A stretch of 64,000 nucleotides of DNA from Clostridium vincentii (lineage in GTDB: Bacteria; Bacillota; Clostridia; Clostridiales; Clostridiaceae), in assembly GCF_002995745.1 (NCBI RefSeq), contig NZ_PVXQ01000005.1:62001-126000 (forward strand), read 5' to 3'. Numbering within the stretch: position 1 is the stretch's first letter; every line of letters begins with the position of its first letter. The notes under the pieces were generated by a model, which worked only from the letters and a program-made list of their open reading frames with translations, ran no database searches and was not told the origin of the DNA. The position numbers and the translations under genes were made by a program. Shown one piece after another: positions 20,026 through 28,101 of this stretch.

Positions 20026-21105
20026 ATGATAATAATGGCATTAATAAAAAGAATAATACTTCAAACTATAAGAGATAAAAGAACTTTAGCCCTTATGATG
20101 ATTGCTCCATTAATACTTTTATCCTTGGTTAATTTTTTATTCAATTCAGATAATACCTCTAAATTAAAGGTTGGAGTATACAATACAAGCGCAAGTTTTA
20201 ATGAGGAACTTGAAACAAATGATATTGAAATTGTAAAATACGATACCATTGAAAACATAGAGTCTAAGATAAAAGATGACAATTTAAAAGCTTTTATAAA
20301 TAAAGATAATGATAAATTATCTATAACTTATGAAAATAGCTCACCCTCTGACAGTGCACAAATAAAAGCAAAGGTTCAAGGATCTTTAGCAAAAGAACAA
20401 ATGAATAGCTTAACTGATAAGTTATCACAAATAAACAATGATTTTTCTAAAAGTCAGGGTACTATATCCATAGAAAGCAATTATATTTATGCAGATGAGG
20501 ATTTATCTTACTTTGATACCCTGAGTCCTATCTTAATAGGTTTCTTTGTATTCTTTTTTGTATTTTTAATATCTGGAATATCTTTATTAAAAGAACGTAC
20601 TTCAAAGACCCTAGAAAAGTTATTATCAACCCCAATTAAAAGAAGTGAAATAGTATTTGGTTATTTATTAGGCTATGGATTATTCGCCATTATACAAACT
20701 ATAATAGTGGTTCTCTTTTCTGTTTATGTATTAAACATAAGAATGGAAGGAAATATTTTATTAGTATTACTAACCAATATTTTGATAGCCTTCGTAGCTC
20801 TATCCTTTGGGATATTATTATCTACCTTCGCTAATTCAGAATTTCAGATGATGCAATTTATCCCTCTTGTAGTCGTTCCTCAAATATTTTTTACTGGCCT
20901 AATACCTGTAGAAAATATGGCAACCTGGCTTCAAAATATAGCACACGTCATGCCTTTATACTACGGAGCACAATCCTTGCAAGGAATAATAGTTAAGGGA
21001 CATACTTTTAGTGATATACAATTTGATCTGATTATTTTACTTTTATTTGCTATAGTGTTTTCTATTTTAAATATCTTGGGACTAAAACGATATAGAAAAA
21101 TATAA
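20026..21105 (+). CDS. ABC-2 type transporter permease
   Basis: The 359-residue protein has one N-terminal helix, a large extracytoplasmic domain (about 40-165) and five or six C-terminal helices ending near residue 350. The GLIPVENMATWLQNIAHVMPLYYGAQSLQGI segment is characteristic of ABC-2 exporters of the YhgE/YadH-like type. It pairs with the ATPase immediately upstream. Substrate is unknown, and TetR control suggests export of a toxic compound. The ribosome site AGGAGGT precedes ATG 20026. A second ATG three codons on is also possible. Confidence 0.88.
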   Translation: MIIMALIKRIILQTIRDKRTLALMMIAPLILLSLVNFLFNSDNTSKLKVGVYNTSASFNEELETNDIEIVKYDTIENIESKIKDDNLKAFINKDNDKLSITYENSSPSDSAQIKAKVQGSLAKEQMNSLTDKLSQINNDFSKSQGTISIESNYIYADEDLSYFDTLSPILIGFFVFFFVFLISGISLLKERTSKTLEKLLSTPIKRSEIVFGYLLGYGLFAIIQTIIVVLFSVYVLNIRMEGNILLVLLTNILIAFVALSFGILLSTFANSEFQMMQFIPLVVVPQIFFTGLIPVENMATWLQNIAHVMPLYYGAQSLQGIIVKGHTFSDIQFDLIILLLFAIVFSILNILGLKRYRKI

Positions 21106-21111
21106 AAATAG

Positions 21112-21140
21112 GGAGAACCTCCATCAACTGGAGGTTCTCC
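21112..21140. terminator. Bidirectional terminator between convergent ABC operons
   Basis: Perfect 11-bp stem GGAGAACCTCC/GGAGGTTCTCC with a 7-base loop directly follows the permease stop. Confidence 0.85.
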
Positions 21141-21173
21141 TTCATTATTATTTATAAAATATTCCCTTTAATT

Positions 21174-21926
21174 TTAAGCTTCCATTTCCTTTTTTATAAA
21201 AATATATATAGAAGCTAAAATAGCTAAAATAGTTAATATGCTAGTTATTATAAGTGGTTCAATAGCGAACTGAGAGGAGAGCTTTCCCCCTTCTGATATA
21301 AGTTTAAAAGGATTAAAAGAGTAATTAAATGTGTTTAAAAGTACTAACCCTATATTTATACCCATTGATAATAATGCAGCCCCCATGGATTTCTTAAATA
21401 AACTACTAAATAAAAATATTAATGAAAGAATAAATAGCAGATAAATATAAACATTAGTAGAACATATTAGTATTGCTTTTATAGAAGGTAAATCTTCTTG
21501 AAAAACAATAAAGGAATAATATATATTTGTAATTACAGATATAGTACTTATTATAAATATAACGACTCCATAAAAACTGAATTTTGCTATTACTATAGAA
21601 GATTTATTTGCTCCCTTTGTAATAGGTAATATGATACTTCCCTTAGAGATTTCATTGCATAAAATTCCACCTAGTGTAAGACATAAAACCAATATACAAA
21701 GTTGAGGCAAAGTGCTAATTAAATAATTTGCCACTGAGTCAAGTGCTGAGGTTTTAAAAAGACTAGACATTTCAGTTCCATACTGCTTTTCCAAAAGTTT
21801 TGGTGTGAGCTTTAGCATTGGAGGCGTTGACAATGCGAAGAAAAAGAAGCCCATAAATAGTATCATTAGTTTATTCTCTCTTTTAGCCTCTATAAATTCT
21901 TTTTTTATATATGCTTTAAATGTCAT
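21174..21926 (-). CDS. ABC transporter permease, YxlG-like
   Basis: A 250-residue membrane protein with six predicted helices and no large soluble domain. It starts with a short cytosolic segment (FKAYIKKEFIEAKRENKL) typical of ABC-2 permeases of the NosY/YxlG kind. Its ATG overlaps the stop of the ATPase gene by four bases. It is the last gene of a six-gene operon with the order of Bacillus sigY-yxlCDEFG. The substrate of this exporter is unknown in Bacillus as well. Confidence 0.82.
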   Translation of the reverse strand: MTFKAYIKKEFIEAKRENKLMILFMGFFFFALSTPPMLKLTPKLLEKQYGTEMSSLFKTSALDSVANYLISTLPQLCILVLCLTLGGILCNEISKGSIILPITKGANKSSIVIAKFSFYGVVIFIISTISVITNIYYSFIVFQEDLPSIKAILICSTNVYIYLLFILSLIFLFSSLFKKSMGAALLSMGINIGLVLLNTFNYSFNPFKLISEGGKLSSQFAIEPLIITSILTILAILASIYIFIKKEMEA

Positions 21927-22855
21927 TTCAAAGGACCTCCTTTAATAAGAGTAAAGAAAATATCTTCTAAGGATACCTCTTTTTTCACAAAGGATTTGAT
22001 AGGAGTATTTAAGGATAATAAATATCTAAATAACTCCCTTTCATCTTTTAAAGAGTTATCCACAAAAATTAAAGTTTTCTCCTCATTTTGTTCAATACTT
22101 TTTATAAATTGTGGATAGTTTTTCTTTTCTCTATCACCATCAAAAACAACCTCATAATAGCAGGATGAATATTCTTCTTTAAGAGAAGAAAGGGTAGTTG
22201 AAGTAAGAATCTCCCCCTTATGAATTATGGTTATATAATCACATATATTTTCTGCATCCTTTAAGAGATGTGTTGAAAAAAATACCGTCATATCCCTTTC
22301 CTTTAAGCCTTTAATTATATTCATAACCTCTCGTCTTCCTTCAGGATCTAATGCCGAAGTAGGTTCATCTAATATAACAAGCTTAGGGTTATTACATATA
22401 GCAACAGCTATCCCAAGCCTTTGAAGCATACCTCCTGAAAGAGTTTTCACAGTTTTATTTGAGGCATCCTTTAGCCCAACGATTGAAAGCAATTCATCTC
22501 TAGAGAAGCTTGTTTCCTTTGAAGGAGAAAGGGAAAGTATAAAATCTAAATATTCCCTGACCTTCATATAAGAATAAAATTTAGGTTGCTGAGGAAGACA
22601 TCCTATGGATTCTCTCTCATCATCATAATTAAGCTCCTTTCCACAAAAGATAACCTTTCCTGAAGAAGGCTTTTTTAATCCACAGATTATATCCATAGTA
22701 GTGGATTTACCAGCTCCATTTTCGCCAATAAATCCGTAAATAATTCCCTGGGGAATCTTTAAATTTATATTTTTAAGGACTTGAGCATTAGTGTAGTTTT
22801 TATTTACGCCTTCAAGCTTTAAAGTATATTCATTAGTCTCTTCTCTCATATTCAT
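21923..22855 (-). CDS. ABC transporter ATP-binding protein, YxlF-like
   Basis: The ATPase has Walker A GENGAGKST, signature LSGGMLQRL, Walker B LVILDEPTSALD, H-loop STHLL, and a C-terminal extension of about 80 residues as in YxlF. I start it at ATG 22855, which overlaps the stop of the preceding small gene as TAATG. The open frame extends upstream to 22894, but that would overlap the neighbour by 40 bases and lacks a ribosome site. Neighbours on both sides are overlapping, so the module is translated as a unit. Confidence 0.86.
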   Translation of the reverse strand: MNMREETNEYTLKLEGVNKNYTNAQVLKNINLKIPQGIIYGFIGENGAGKSTTMDIICGLKKPSSGKVIFCGKELNYDDERESIGCLPQQPKFYSYMKVREYLDFILSLSPSKETSFSRDELLSIVGLKDASNKTVKTLSGGMLQRLGIAVAICNNPKLVILDEPTSALDPEGRREVMNIIKGLKERDMTVFFSTHLLKDAENICDYITIIHKGEILTSTTLSSLKEEYSSCYYEVVFDGDREKKNYPQFIKSIEQNEEKTLIFVDNSLKDERELFRYLLSLNTPIKSFVKKEVSLEDIFFTLIKGGPLK

Positions 22856-23037
22856 TACTCTTGTTCCCTTCCTAATATCAAAAAGGCAATACATCCAACT
22901 GAATTAAGGCATAATATTATCCAAGCCCATTTTGGTATGAATTTCACTGGATTTTTTGCTATTATCATAAAACAGTAAATTGAAAAAATAACTTGTAGGA
23001 CTAATATTGGTATTAAAAGTGTAAAATCTATATCCAT
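22855..23037 (-). CDS. Small membrane protein, YxlE-like (PLDc N-terminal type)
   Basis: A 60-residue protein with two hydrophobic helices separated by AKNPVKFIPKWAWIILCLNS, the pattern of the phospholipase-D-nuclease N-terminal family. B. subtilis YxlE has this size and type and acts with YxlC as a negative regulator of SigY. Its place between the second small gene and the ATPase matches the Bacillus order. Confidence 0.78.
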   Translation of the reverse strand: MDIDFTLLIPILVLQVIFSIYCFMIIAKNPVKFIPKWAWIILCLNSVGCIAFLILGREQE

Positions 23038-23051
23038 AATATAAATCTCCT

Positions 23052-23255
23052 CTATTTCTTATTTTTCTTCTTAAAATATAACTTTCTATATATTAGATAG
23101 ATTATAGCTGAGGATGGAATATTCATTAGTCCAATACCCCCCCAAATCCAAGGATTTGGAATATTATTTTTTATGGCATCCCTAAAAATAATAGTTCCTT
23201 GAATAGTAACAAGTATGAGGGCGCCGATTAAAGTGATTATTTCAATTGATGTCAC
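23052..23255 (-). CDS. Small membrane protein, YxlD-like
   Basis: A 67-residue protein with two hydrophobic segments (about 5-22 and 37-57) and a Lys-rich C-terminus. It starts four bases before the end of the upstream gene, so the two are coupled. In position and size it matches YxlD of the Bacillus sigY operon. Sequence-level homology needs a search. Confidence 0.7.
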   Translation of the reverse strand: MTSIEIITLIGALILVTIQGTIIFRDAIKNNIPNPWIWGGIGLMNIPSSAIIYLIYRKLYFKKKNKK

Positions 23256-23632
23256 TGAACCTCCCTCCTTGCTTTTTGCTTTAAAAGAATTGAATTTACT
23301 ATTAGTAATACTATTAACATTCCAAATTGGGATACCATTATTACTGATATTGAAAGCTTTATAGACATAACTCCAATTACAGTAGCAAATAATATAGCCA
23401 CTAATAAGAACTTAAATGTAGCCTTTCGCAGCTTAGTGCTTAGACGTATTTGCTGTCCCTTCTCTACAATAGAACTTATATCAATAGGCACTGATATATT
23501 GTCCTCTATATGATTTGCAAGAGACATCTTATCCAAAATAGCTTTTAATTCTAATCTATCAGAGGTAGCACCATCTAGTGACCTTTCATAGTACTTATCA
23601 ATATTTTTATCTAAATCATCAAAAGATTTCAT
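23252..23632 (-). CDS. Putative anti-sigma factor, YxlC-like
   Basis: A 126-residue protein: a soluble N-terminal half of about 70 residues, then two transmembrane helices (about 72-90 and 98-115). It begins two bases after the sigma factor stop. This is the position and topology of YxlC, which restrains SigY in Bacillus, presumably by holding it at the membrane. No zinc-binding anti-sigma motif is seen. The role is inferred from context. Confidence 0.7.
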   Translation of the reverse strand: MKSFDDLDKNIDKYYERSLDGATSDRLELKAILDKMSLANHIEDNISVPIDISSIVEKGQQIRLSTKLRKATFKFLLVAILFATVIGVMSIKLSISVIMVSQFGMLIVLLIVNSILLKQKARREVQ

Positions 23633-23633
23633 G

Positions 23634-24170
23634 TTATCTGCCTCCCTTAAATTTTGATAGAATTTCTTTTATTCCATAATGTAACCTTGAACGTACAGTA
23701 CCAATGGGACAATTTACTATTGCACTAATTTCTTCATAGCTGTATCCATAATAATGTTTTAATATAAAAACAGTTCTTTTATCATTAGGCATCTCTTTTA
23801 ATATTTCTAAAACATCATGTAATTCTTCTTTTTTAATCACTTCATCCTCCAAAGAATAAGAGGATGGAATCACATCTAATAGTATGTCTGTTTCTTTAAC
23901 CTTTCTTAAGTGATCCATATATTTGTTTGTTGCAATTTTTATTAACCAGGTTGAAAATTTAGCATTAGGAGTAAATGAATCTATATGAATGACAGCTGCA
24001 AGAAGGGTATCTTGAACAATATCTTCAGTTAACTCTTTATTGCAGGTGAGTTTTAATACATAACCCTTTAAAATTGAAAAGTTATTATTAATCAATATCT
24101 CAAAGGCATATCTATCCCCATCCTTAGATCTTGATATTAAATTTTCTTCATTTTGATTTTCTATATTCAT
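23634..24170 (-). CDS. sigY: ECF RNA polymerase sigma factor, SigY-like
   Basis: The 178-residue protein has only sigma regions 2 and 4. Region 2 includes LTEDIVQDTLLAAVIHID and FSTWLIKIATNKYMDHLR, and region 4 includes YSYEEISAIVNCPIGTVRSRLH. It heads an operon with a YxlC-like two-helix protein, two small membrane proteins, and an ABC ATPase/permease. This gene order is that of Bacillus sigY-yxlCDEFG, an autoregulated system linked to toxin production or maintenance. A candidate ECF promoter lies 46-74 bases upstream. Calling it SigY rests on gene order more than on residue identity. Confidence 0.82.
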   Translation of the reverse strand: MNIENQNEENLISRSKDGDRYAFEILINNNFSILKGYVLKLTCNKELTEDIVQDTLLAAVIHIDSFTPNAKFSTWLIKIATNKYMDHLRKVKETDILLDVIPSSYSLEDEVIKKEELHDVLEILKEMPNDKRTVFILKHYYGYSYEEISAIVNCPIGTVRSRLHYGIKEILSKFKGGR

Positions 24171-24215
24171 AGATTTTGCCCCTTTATTACTGTTTGCTAC
24201 TTTCTATTTTCATTT

Positions 24216-24244
24216 ATTAAACGTGGAAGTTTGAAAAAAGTTCA
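24216..24244 (-). promoter_or_regulatory. Candidate ECF promoter of the sigY-like operon
   Basis: On the minus strand, TGAAC (24244-24240), a 16-base spacer and CGTTTAAT (24223-24216) lie 46 bases upstream of the sigma gene. TGAAC/CGT elements are typical of ECF sigma factors including SigY, so autoregulation is likely. This is a motif reading, not a mapped start. Confidence 0.6.
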
Positions 24245-24291
24245 ATGTAATTTGAAAATTTTTATATATTTTTTCTTTACACTATTATAAA

Positions 24292-24342
24292 TTATACTTC
24301 TAATATTATTAAATCTCTATTAACCTTCAGTATAAAAGCACT
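24292..24342 (-). pseudogene. Remnant of a small membrane protein like that at 26467
   Basis: On the minus strand 16 codons ending in TAA read SAFILKVNRDLIILEV. The 97-residue protein at 26467-26760 contains AAFLKINRDLIILEV. A 25-base stretch at the core is identical in both. Only this patch survives here. Confidence 0.5.
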
Positions 24343-24393
24343 TAGTTTTTTGGTATAATTTATAATATAAATATTTTTAAAGGAGATGCTTAA

Positions 24394-24510
24394 ATGAAAA
24401 ATACAGAAAAAACCTTAATAAAAAATATAGGTCAAGCCTTCATTTATACACTCTGTGTCATTACAGTTCTTTGTACATTCCTAATTGTTAACGCAATTAA
24501 AAATAAATAA
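24394..24510 (+). CDS. 38-residue single-helix membrane peptide
   Basis: ATG 24394 follows AAAGGAGA by seven bases and opens 38 codons. The product has a charged N-terminus (MKNTEKTLIKN), one hydrophobic helix (FIYTLCVITVLCTFLIV) and a basic tail (NAIKNK). Upstream is an AT-rich leader nearly the same as that in front of the 12-codon frame at 26372. A strong terminator follows at 24562. The independent promoter-like leader, ribosome site and terminator support a real small gene. No function is recognised. Confidence 0.6.
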   Translation: MKNTEKTLIKNIGQAFIYTLCVITVLCTFLIVNAIKNK

Positions 24511-24561
24511 TAAAAACCTTGATATTATGGAGAATATAAATCAAAGAAAAGAACTAAAAAA

Positions 24562-24596
24562 GGATCATTTCGCATTCTAACCATGCGAAATGATCC
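24562..24596. terminator. Terminator, copy 1 of a repeated hairpin
   Basis: Perfect 14-bp stem GGATCATTTCGCAT/ATGCGAAATGATCC with a 7-base loop, A-run left and T-run right. A near copy with two changed bases in one arm lies at 28102-28136. Confidence 0.88.
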
Positions 24597-24632
24597 TTTT
24601 TAATTACTTTATAAGCTTACTAAATGATCGAT

Positions 24633-25322
24633 TTAAATGCATATAGAGTTATCAATTTTTGACCTATGATCATTTATTATATCTATAATTTCATTTGGAT
24701 TATCAATCACATACTTGGGATTATAGCTCTCTAATTCTTCACGATTTCTAAATCCCCAAGTAACACCAATAGTATCCATTCCAGCTCCAATTCCAGTTTT
24801 CATATCAGTATCAGTGTCTCCTATATATAAACAGTGTTCTGTTAAAATTCCAAGTTCCTTAGCAGTAATAATTGCACCTTCTGGATCTGGTTTTCTCTTA
24901 ACATCATCCTTTTCACCATATATCTTATCAAAATATTCAATTCCAAATATTCCTCTCACATTATCAATAGTTCTTTCATGAGGCTTATTAGATAAAACAG
25001 CAATTTTGATGTTATTCTTTTTCAAATAATGTAGCATGTCCTTAATTCCATCGTAGGCTTTCACTTCATACATATAATGAACCTTAAAATATTCCATATA
25101 AGTAACAAGTGCATCCTCATAGTGTATTAAGGTCTTATCTCCACAATAAATTAAAGCCCTTTCAACTAACTTTTTATATCCATCACCAACAAAAATTTTA
25201 TACTGATCTTCATCTATAGAACCTAATCCATACTTTTTTAAAGTTAAATTAGTAGTATAGGAAATGGCCTTAATAGAATTTACTAAAGTACCATCTAAAT
25301 CAAAAATACAACATTTATACAT
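24633..25322 (-). CDS. HAD family phosphatase, phosphoglycolate phosphatase-like
   Basis: A HAD hydrolase of about 229 residues. Motif I is FDLDGTLVNS (nucleophile Asp), motif II VLSNKP, motif III around KRKPDP, and motif IV YIGDTDTDM. A helical cap lies between motifs I and II, as in Gph-type enzymes acting on phosphoglycolate or similar small phosphates. I choose ATG 25322 (MYKCCIFDLDGT), which lies ten bases after AGGAG. The longer frame to 25343 runs over that site. The gene stands alone. Confidence 0.86.
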   Translation of the reverse strand: MYKCCIFDLDGTLVNSIKAISYTTNLTLKKYGLGSIDEDQYKIFVGDGYKKLVERALIYCGDKTLIHYEDALVTYMEYFKVHYMYEVKAYDGIKDMLHYLKKNNIKIAVLSNKPHERTIDNVRGIFGIEYFDKIYGEKDDVKRKPDPEGAIITAKELGILTEHCLYIGDTDTDMKTGIGAGMDTIGVTWGFRNREELESYNPKYVIDNPNEIIDIINDHRSKIDNSICI

Positions 25323-25586
25323 TATATACATTCTCCTATCCATTTATTATTATTTTACTCAAAAGGATATACAAATCCCATTGATTTCTTACTTCGCTTA
25401 ACAATTGAGTAACATCAATTAATAATTGATGTTACTCATCACCTATTTAATTATACATTAAAAAGCATATTTACTTTATTTCATAGTAAAAAAATTAATA
25501 ATATCAATTATATATGCCTTTATGCAACATATAATTGAGATTTTAAGTGTTATATATTACAATTTTAATTATAAGAGGTGATGTGG

Positions 25587-25781
25587 TTGAAAAATATTAA
25601 AATGAAAATTGCTCGAGTTGAAAAAGACCTATCACAAGAAAAGCTAGCTGAAATCATTGGTGCATCAAGACAAACTGTAGGCATGATTGAATCTGGTAAT
25701 TATAATCCTACTATAAAATTGTGCCTTGCTATTTGTAGGGCATTAGGTAAAACTCTAAATGATATTTTTGAGGAGGAATAA
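25587..25781 (+). CDS. Small XRE/Cro-C1 family regulator
   Basis: A 64-residue protein consisting of a single helix-turn-helix domain: SQEKLAEIIGASRQTVGMIESGNYNPTIKLCLAICRALG. I set the start at TTG 25587, six bases after AAGAGGTG. The upstream ATG at 25581 abuts that site. The MKNIK.KIARVEKDLSQEKLAE beginning is usual for this type. The downstream membrane protein gene begins two bases after its stop, so they form a bicistron. Such small repressors often control the adjacent membrane protein. Confidence 0.85.
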   Translation: MKNIKMKIARVEKDLSQEKLAEIIGASRQTVGMIESGNYNPTIKLCLAICRALGKTLNDIFEEE

Positions 25782-25783
25782 AA

Positions 25784-26284
25784 ATGAATGATTCTAATCT
25801 TATAAAAAAAGTGATGCATAGTATTACCAATTCTAGTAAGTGCGAAGATGAAAGAGAACAATTAGAAAGTTATAAAATTTCAACTATTTGCTTATCTCTT
25901 TTAGTTACATTACTTGTAATATCCTCTATTATAAGAGAAACTATCGAAATCCACCTTGGTGATATTTACCCATTCAATAGTACACAAGAAATATTTTTTT
26001 ATATTAGTTTAATAAGTCTTGTTGGATGTTATATACTTTGTAAAAAAGGTGCTATAGGAACTATCTCATCTTTAGGCACTCTAATATTCGGAATTTCATT
26101 CCCAATATACTCTGGCAATATACTTTCTTCTATTCTTTTAGAAGGGATATTTTCTAATTTACAGAATTATCAAAAGTCTAATATTCACCTTATAATAATA
26201 TTCCTTATGGTTATTTTTCCCATTGTAATATATTTTGCTTTGAATAGAGTTTATAAAAAGAGCATAGCTAGCTCTGAATATTAA
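25784..26284 (+). CDS. Four-helix membrane protein coupled to the XRE regulator
   Basis: A 166-residue protein with an acidic cytosolic N-terminus (KCEDEREQLESYK) and about four hydrophobic helices (near 35-52, 72-90, 97-118 and 133-153). The DER motif before the first helix resembles membrane proteins encoded beside small XRE regulators in other Firmicutes, but I do not recognise a defined family. Ribosome site GAGGAGG lies within the end of the regulator gene. Function unknown. Confidence 0.75.
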   Translation: MNDSNLIKKVMHSITNSSKCEDEREQLESYKISTICLSLLVTLLVISSIIRETIEIHLGDIYPFNSTQEIFFYISLISLVGCYILCKKGAIGTISSLGTLIFGISFPIYSGNILSSILLEGIFSNLQNYQKSNIHLIIIFLMVIFPIVIYFALNRVYKKSIASSEY

Positions 26285-26371
26285 AGAAAACGTTAATTAT
26301 AAGGGCCGTGATTAAAACACTTGGATTTTTAGTAAAATTTATAAAATAGATATTTTGAAAGGAGAATAATA

Positions 26372-26410
26372 ATGGAGCCTTTAGAAGAAATAAGAAAAAT
26401 AAAAAAATAG
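26372..26410 (+). other. 12-codon frame behind a duplicated leader
   Basis: ATG 26372 follows GAAAGGAG and opens only 12 codons (MEPLEEIRKIKK) before TAG. The 55 bases upstream align with the leader of the 38-residue gene at 24394, sharing CACTT, AATTTATAA and the AAAGGAG site. It is either a truncated sibling of that gene or a leader peptide. Confidence 0.35.
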
Positions 26411-26466
26411 ATTATTTAATTGTTCCATAGATTAAATTTTTCTTGCTTATTAAGCATTTTAGCTCG

Positions 26467-26760
26467 CTAGTTATAATCCACAATAAATATACTTATCACG
26501 ATAAAGATAGGAATTATTATTCCTAGGAAAATTTGTGCTTTTCTAGAGACTTCTAATATTATTAAATCTCTATTGATTTTCAAAAATGCTGCTAATATCA
26601 ATAAAGAACATATAATATCACTTAAATTAGGAACAGAAAAATAAGTTTCTATTTGCGGAGCTAACTGAGATAAAACAACTACTCCAATATATGCTAAAAA
26701 ATCTTTCATTCCTAATTTCTTATTTTTAGAATTACTCATAAATTTACTAAGCATATTCAT
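26467..26760 (-). CDS. 97-residue membrane protein of unknown function
   Basis: Three hydrophobic segments (about 23-40, 47-62, 75-94) follow a basic N-terminus (SKFMSNSKNKKLGMKD). Its ATG overlaps the last codons of the coiled-coil gene upstream by 14 bases, so translation is coupled. A short decayed relative lies at 24292-24342. The size and topology resemble small holin-like or anchor proteins, but no family signature is seen. It may anchor the coiled-coil partner at the membrane (inference). Confidence 0.65.
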   Translation of the reverse strand: MNMLSKFMSNSKNKKLGMKDFLAYIGVVVLSQLAPQIETYFSVPNLSDIICSLLILAAFLKINRDLIILEVSRKAQIFLGIIIPIFIVISIFIVDYN

Positions 26761-27403
26761 TTATAATGTTAGAAACATTACCTCTTGCTTCTGCAATTTT
26801 TTTATCTATATCTTTAATCTTATCTTTTAAATTTTCAATTTCTTTTTTGCTTGTTTCTTTATATATCTCAAGTTCTGATTTATATTTATCAGCTAGATTA
26901 CATAGTTCAATATATTCAGTATTATCTGCTATAAGATTATCTGATACAGTTACTTTTCCAGATAATTGTTCTTCCGCCTTAATGTCAGAAGCCTTAACGA
27001 TTTCAGCTTTTTCATCCTTAAGTACAGAAACATTATCAATTTTGTCTTCTTCATCCTTGAGCTCAGAAGCCTTATCAATTTCAGCTTCTCCACCCTTGAG
27101 CTCAGAAGCCTTATCACTTTCATTATTTGAATTTGAAAGTTTATCTACTACACCATGAATTTCACTTAATACATCTGAAAGGTTACTTTCTAACTCTGCT
27201 ATATGTTCTTTTCTCTTTACCTCCAGTTCTTTTAATGTTTTTTGCATTTCTTGTTTTTGATTAATCAAAGATGAAATATAACTCGTTTCTTTCTTTTTAT
27301 ACGATAAATTTATGCTTCCCAAATCATTAGCTTTGGTTTTAGTACATTTTTCATCTCTTAAAATATTATTTGATATTTGTATGTTAACATCGCTTATTCT
27401 CAT
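26747..27403 (-). CDS. Coiled-coil protein with four 13-residue repeats
   Basis: A 218-residue soluble, highly charged protein of unrecognised family. Residues 1-35 are a polar leader (MRISDVNIQISNN). Residues 40-92 and 155-207 are heptad-rich coiled coils. Between them are four tandem 13-residue units of the form DKASELKDEEDKI (97-148), the last two more divergent. A good GGAGGT site precedes the ATG. It is coupled by overlap with the small membrane protein downstream. The two probably work together, for example as a membrane-tethered rod. I cannot assign a function. Confidence 0.7.
   Translation of the reverse strand: MRISDVNIQISNNILRDEKCTKTKANDLGSINLSYKKKETSYISSLINQKQEMQKTLKELEVKRKEHIAELESNLSDVLSEIHGVVDKLSNSNNESDKASELKGGEAEIDKASELKDEEDKIDNVSVLKDEKAEIVKASDIKAEEQLSGKVTVSDNLIADNTEYIELCNLADKYKSELEIYKETSKKEIENLKDKIKDIDKKIAEARGNVSNIINEYA
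26960..27115 (-). repeat. Four tandem 39-bp units inside the coiled-coil gene
   Basis: The units encode D-K-A-S-E-L-K-x-x-E-x-x-I with increasing divergence. The first two units are nearly identical at the DNA level (GCTCAGAAGCCTTATCA on the plus strand occurs twice), which makes this a site of likely repeat-number change. Confidence 0.8.
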
Positions 27404-27719
27404 TACATTAATACCTCCTCGTATACCGTAGTTGTAATCATTGATAATATTTTATTTGTTTCAAATAAAAAAATTTAAATTTCATAATATTACAATCTGG
27501 CCAAATCTATTTCACCTTATCATACCATTAAATGGTTCTATTTCCCATGTTTCGTTCTATTTTAGGTATCGTCCCACCCAAAACATGAACTACTATTCAA
27601 ACTATATCTGTCTTGTAATCAAAATAAATTGTTTAGAATAATATCTTTTAAAAATATAATTAGTGATATAATTTCCATATAGTAAAAACTAAAATATGTA
27701 TTAATTGAGGTGCTATGTT
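27404..27719. other. Intergenic region between divergent genes
   Basis: No gene is convincing here. The region should hold the leftward promoter of the coiled-coil gene and the rightward promoter of the 27720 gene. A possible frame on the plus strand (27441-27641) has no ribosome site and no recognisable features. Confidence 0.45.
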
Positions 27720-28076
27720 ATGAATATAGAAAAACTTATTGAATCATTAGGAAAAGCTCTTGGTAAACTCATTTTTAATAAGCAAGAAAAGTCTAGTGAA
27801 AAATTTAATATTGAACAAATGACATCTACTGATTTATTTAAAATATTTTTTAACAAACTATTTCATTCAAGCGATTACAATAAAGCTGAAGATCTTATTT
27901 TTAAAGAATTAGAAGAAAATAATTCTCAAGAAATATATGATATATCACTTGAGTTTTACAATTCCTTACTTCAAAAAAGTGATCTAGACTTAAATAATAA
28001 TAATTTTTCAAGAGAAGAAATTTACCAAGGATTAAATGATTTAAAAAAATATAATAAGAAGTTTATCACTAATTGA
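27720..28076 (+). CDS. Hypothetical 118-residue soluble protein
   Basis: Start ATG 27720 lies seven bases after GAGGTG. The upstream TTG at 27705 lies before that site. The protein begins with an amphipathic segment (MNIEKLIESLGKALGKLIF) and continues as acidic, helix-rich sequence with Asn and Ser linkers and no membrane segment. It faintly recalls the short DUF6483-type clostridial proteins, but I would not assert it. The repeated terminator at 28102 follows it. Confidence 0.65.
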   Translation: MNIEKLIESLGKALGKLIFNKQEKSSEKFNIEQMTSTDLFKIFFNKLFHSSDYNKAEDLIFKELEENNSQEIYDISLEFYNSLLQKSDLDLNNNNFSREEIYQGLNDLKKYNKKFITN

Positions 28077-28101
28077 ATAATCTAAATAATTAGATAAAAA
28101 A

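Noticed and set aside
26766-27158. Plus-strand open frame rich in Ser and Leu
   Set aside because: It is the antisense shadow of the 39-bp repeats in the coiled-coil gene, with no start signal.
27441-27641. Plus-strand open frame of 66 codons
   Set aside because: No ribosome site, no start context, and it lies in a divergent promoter region.
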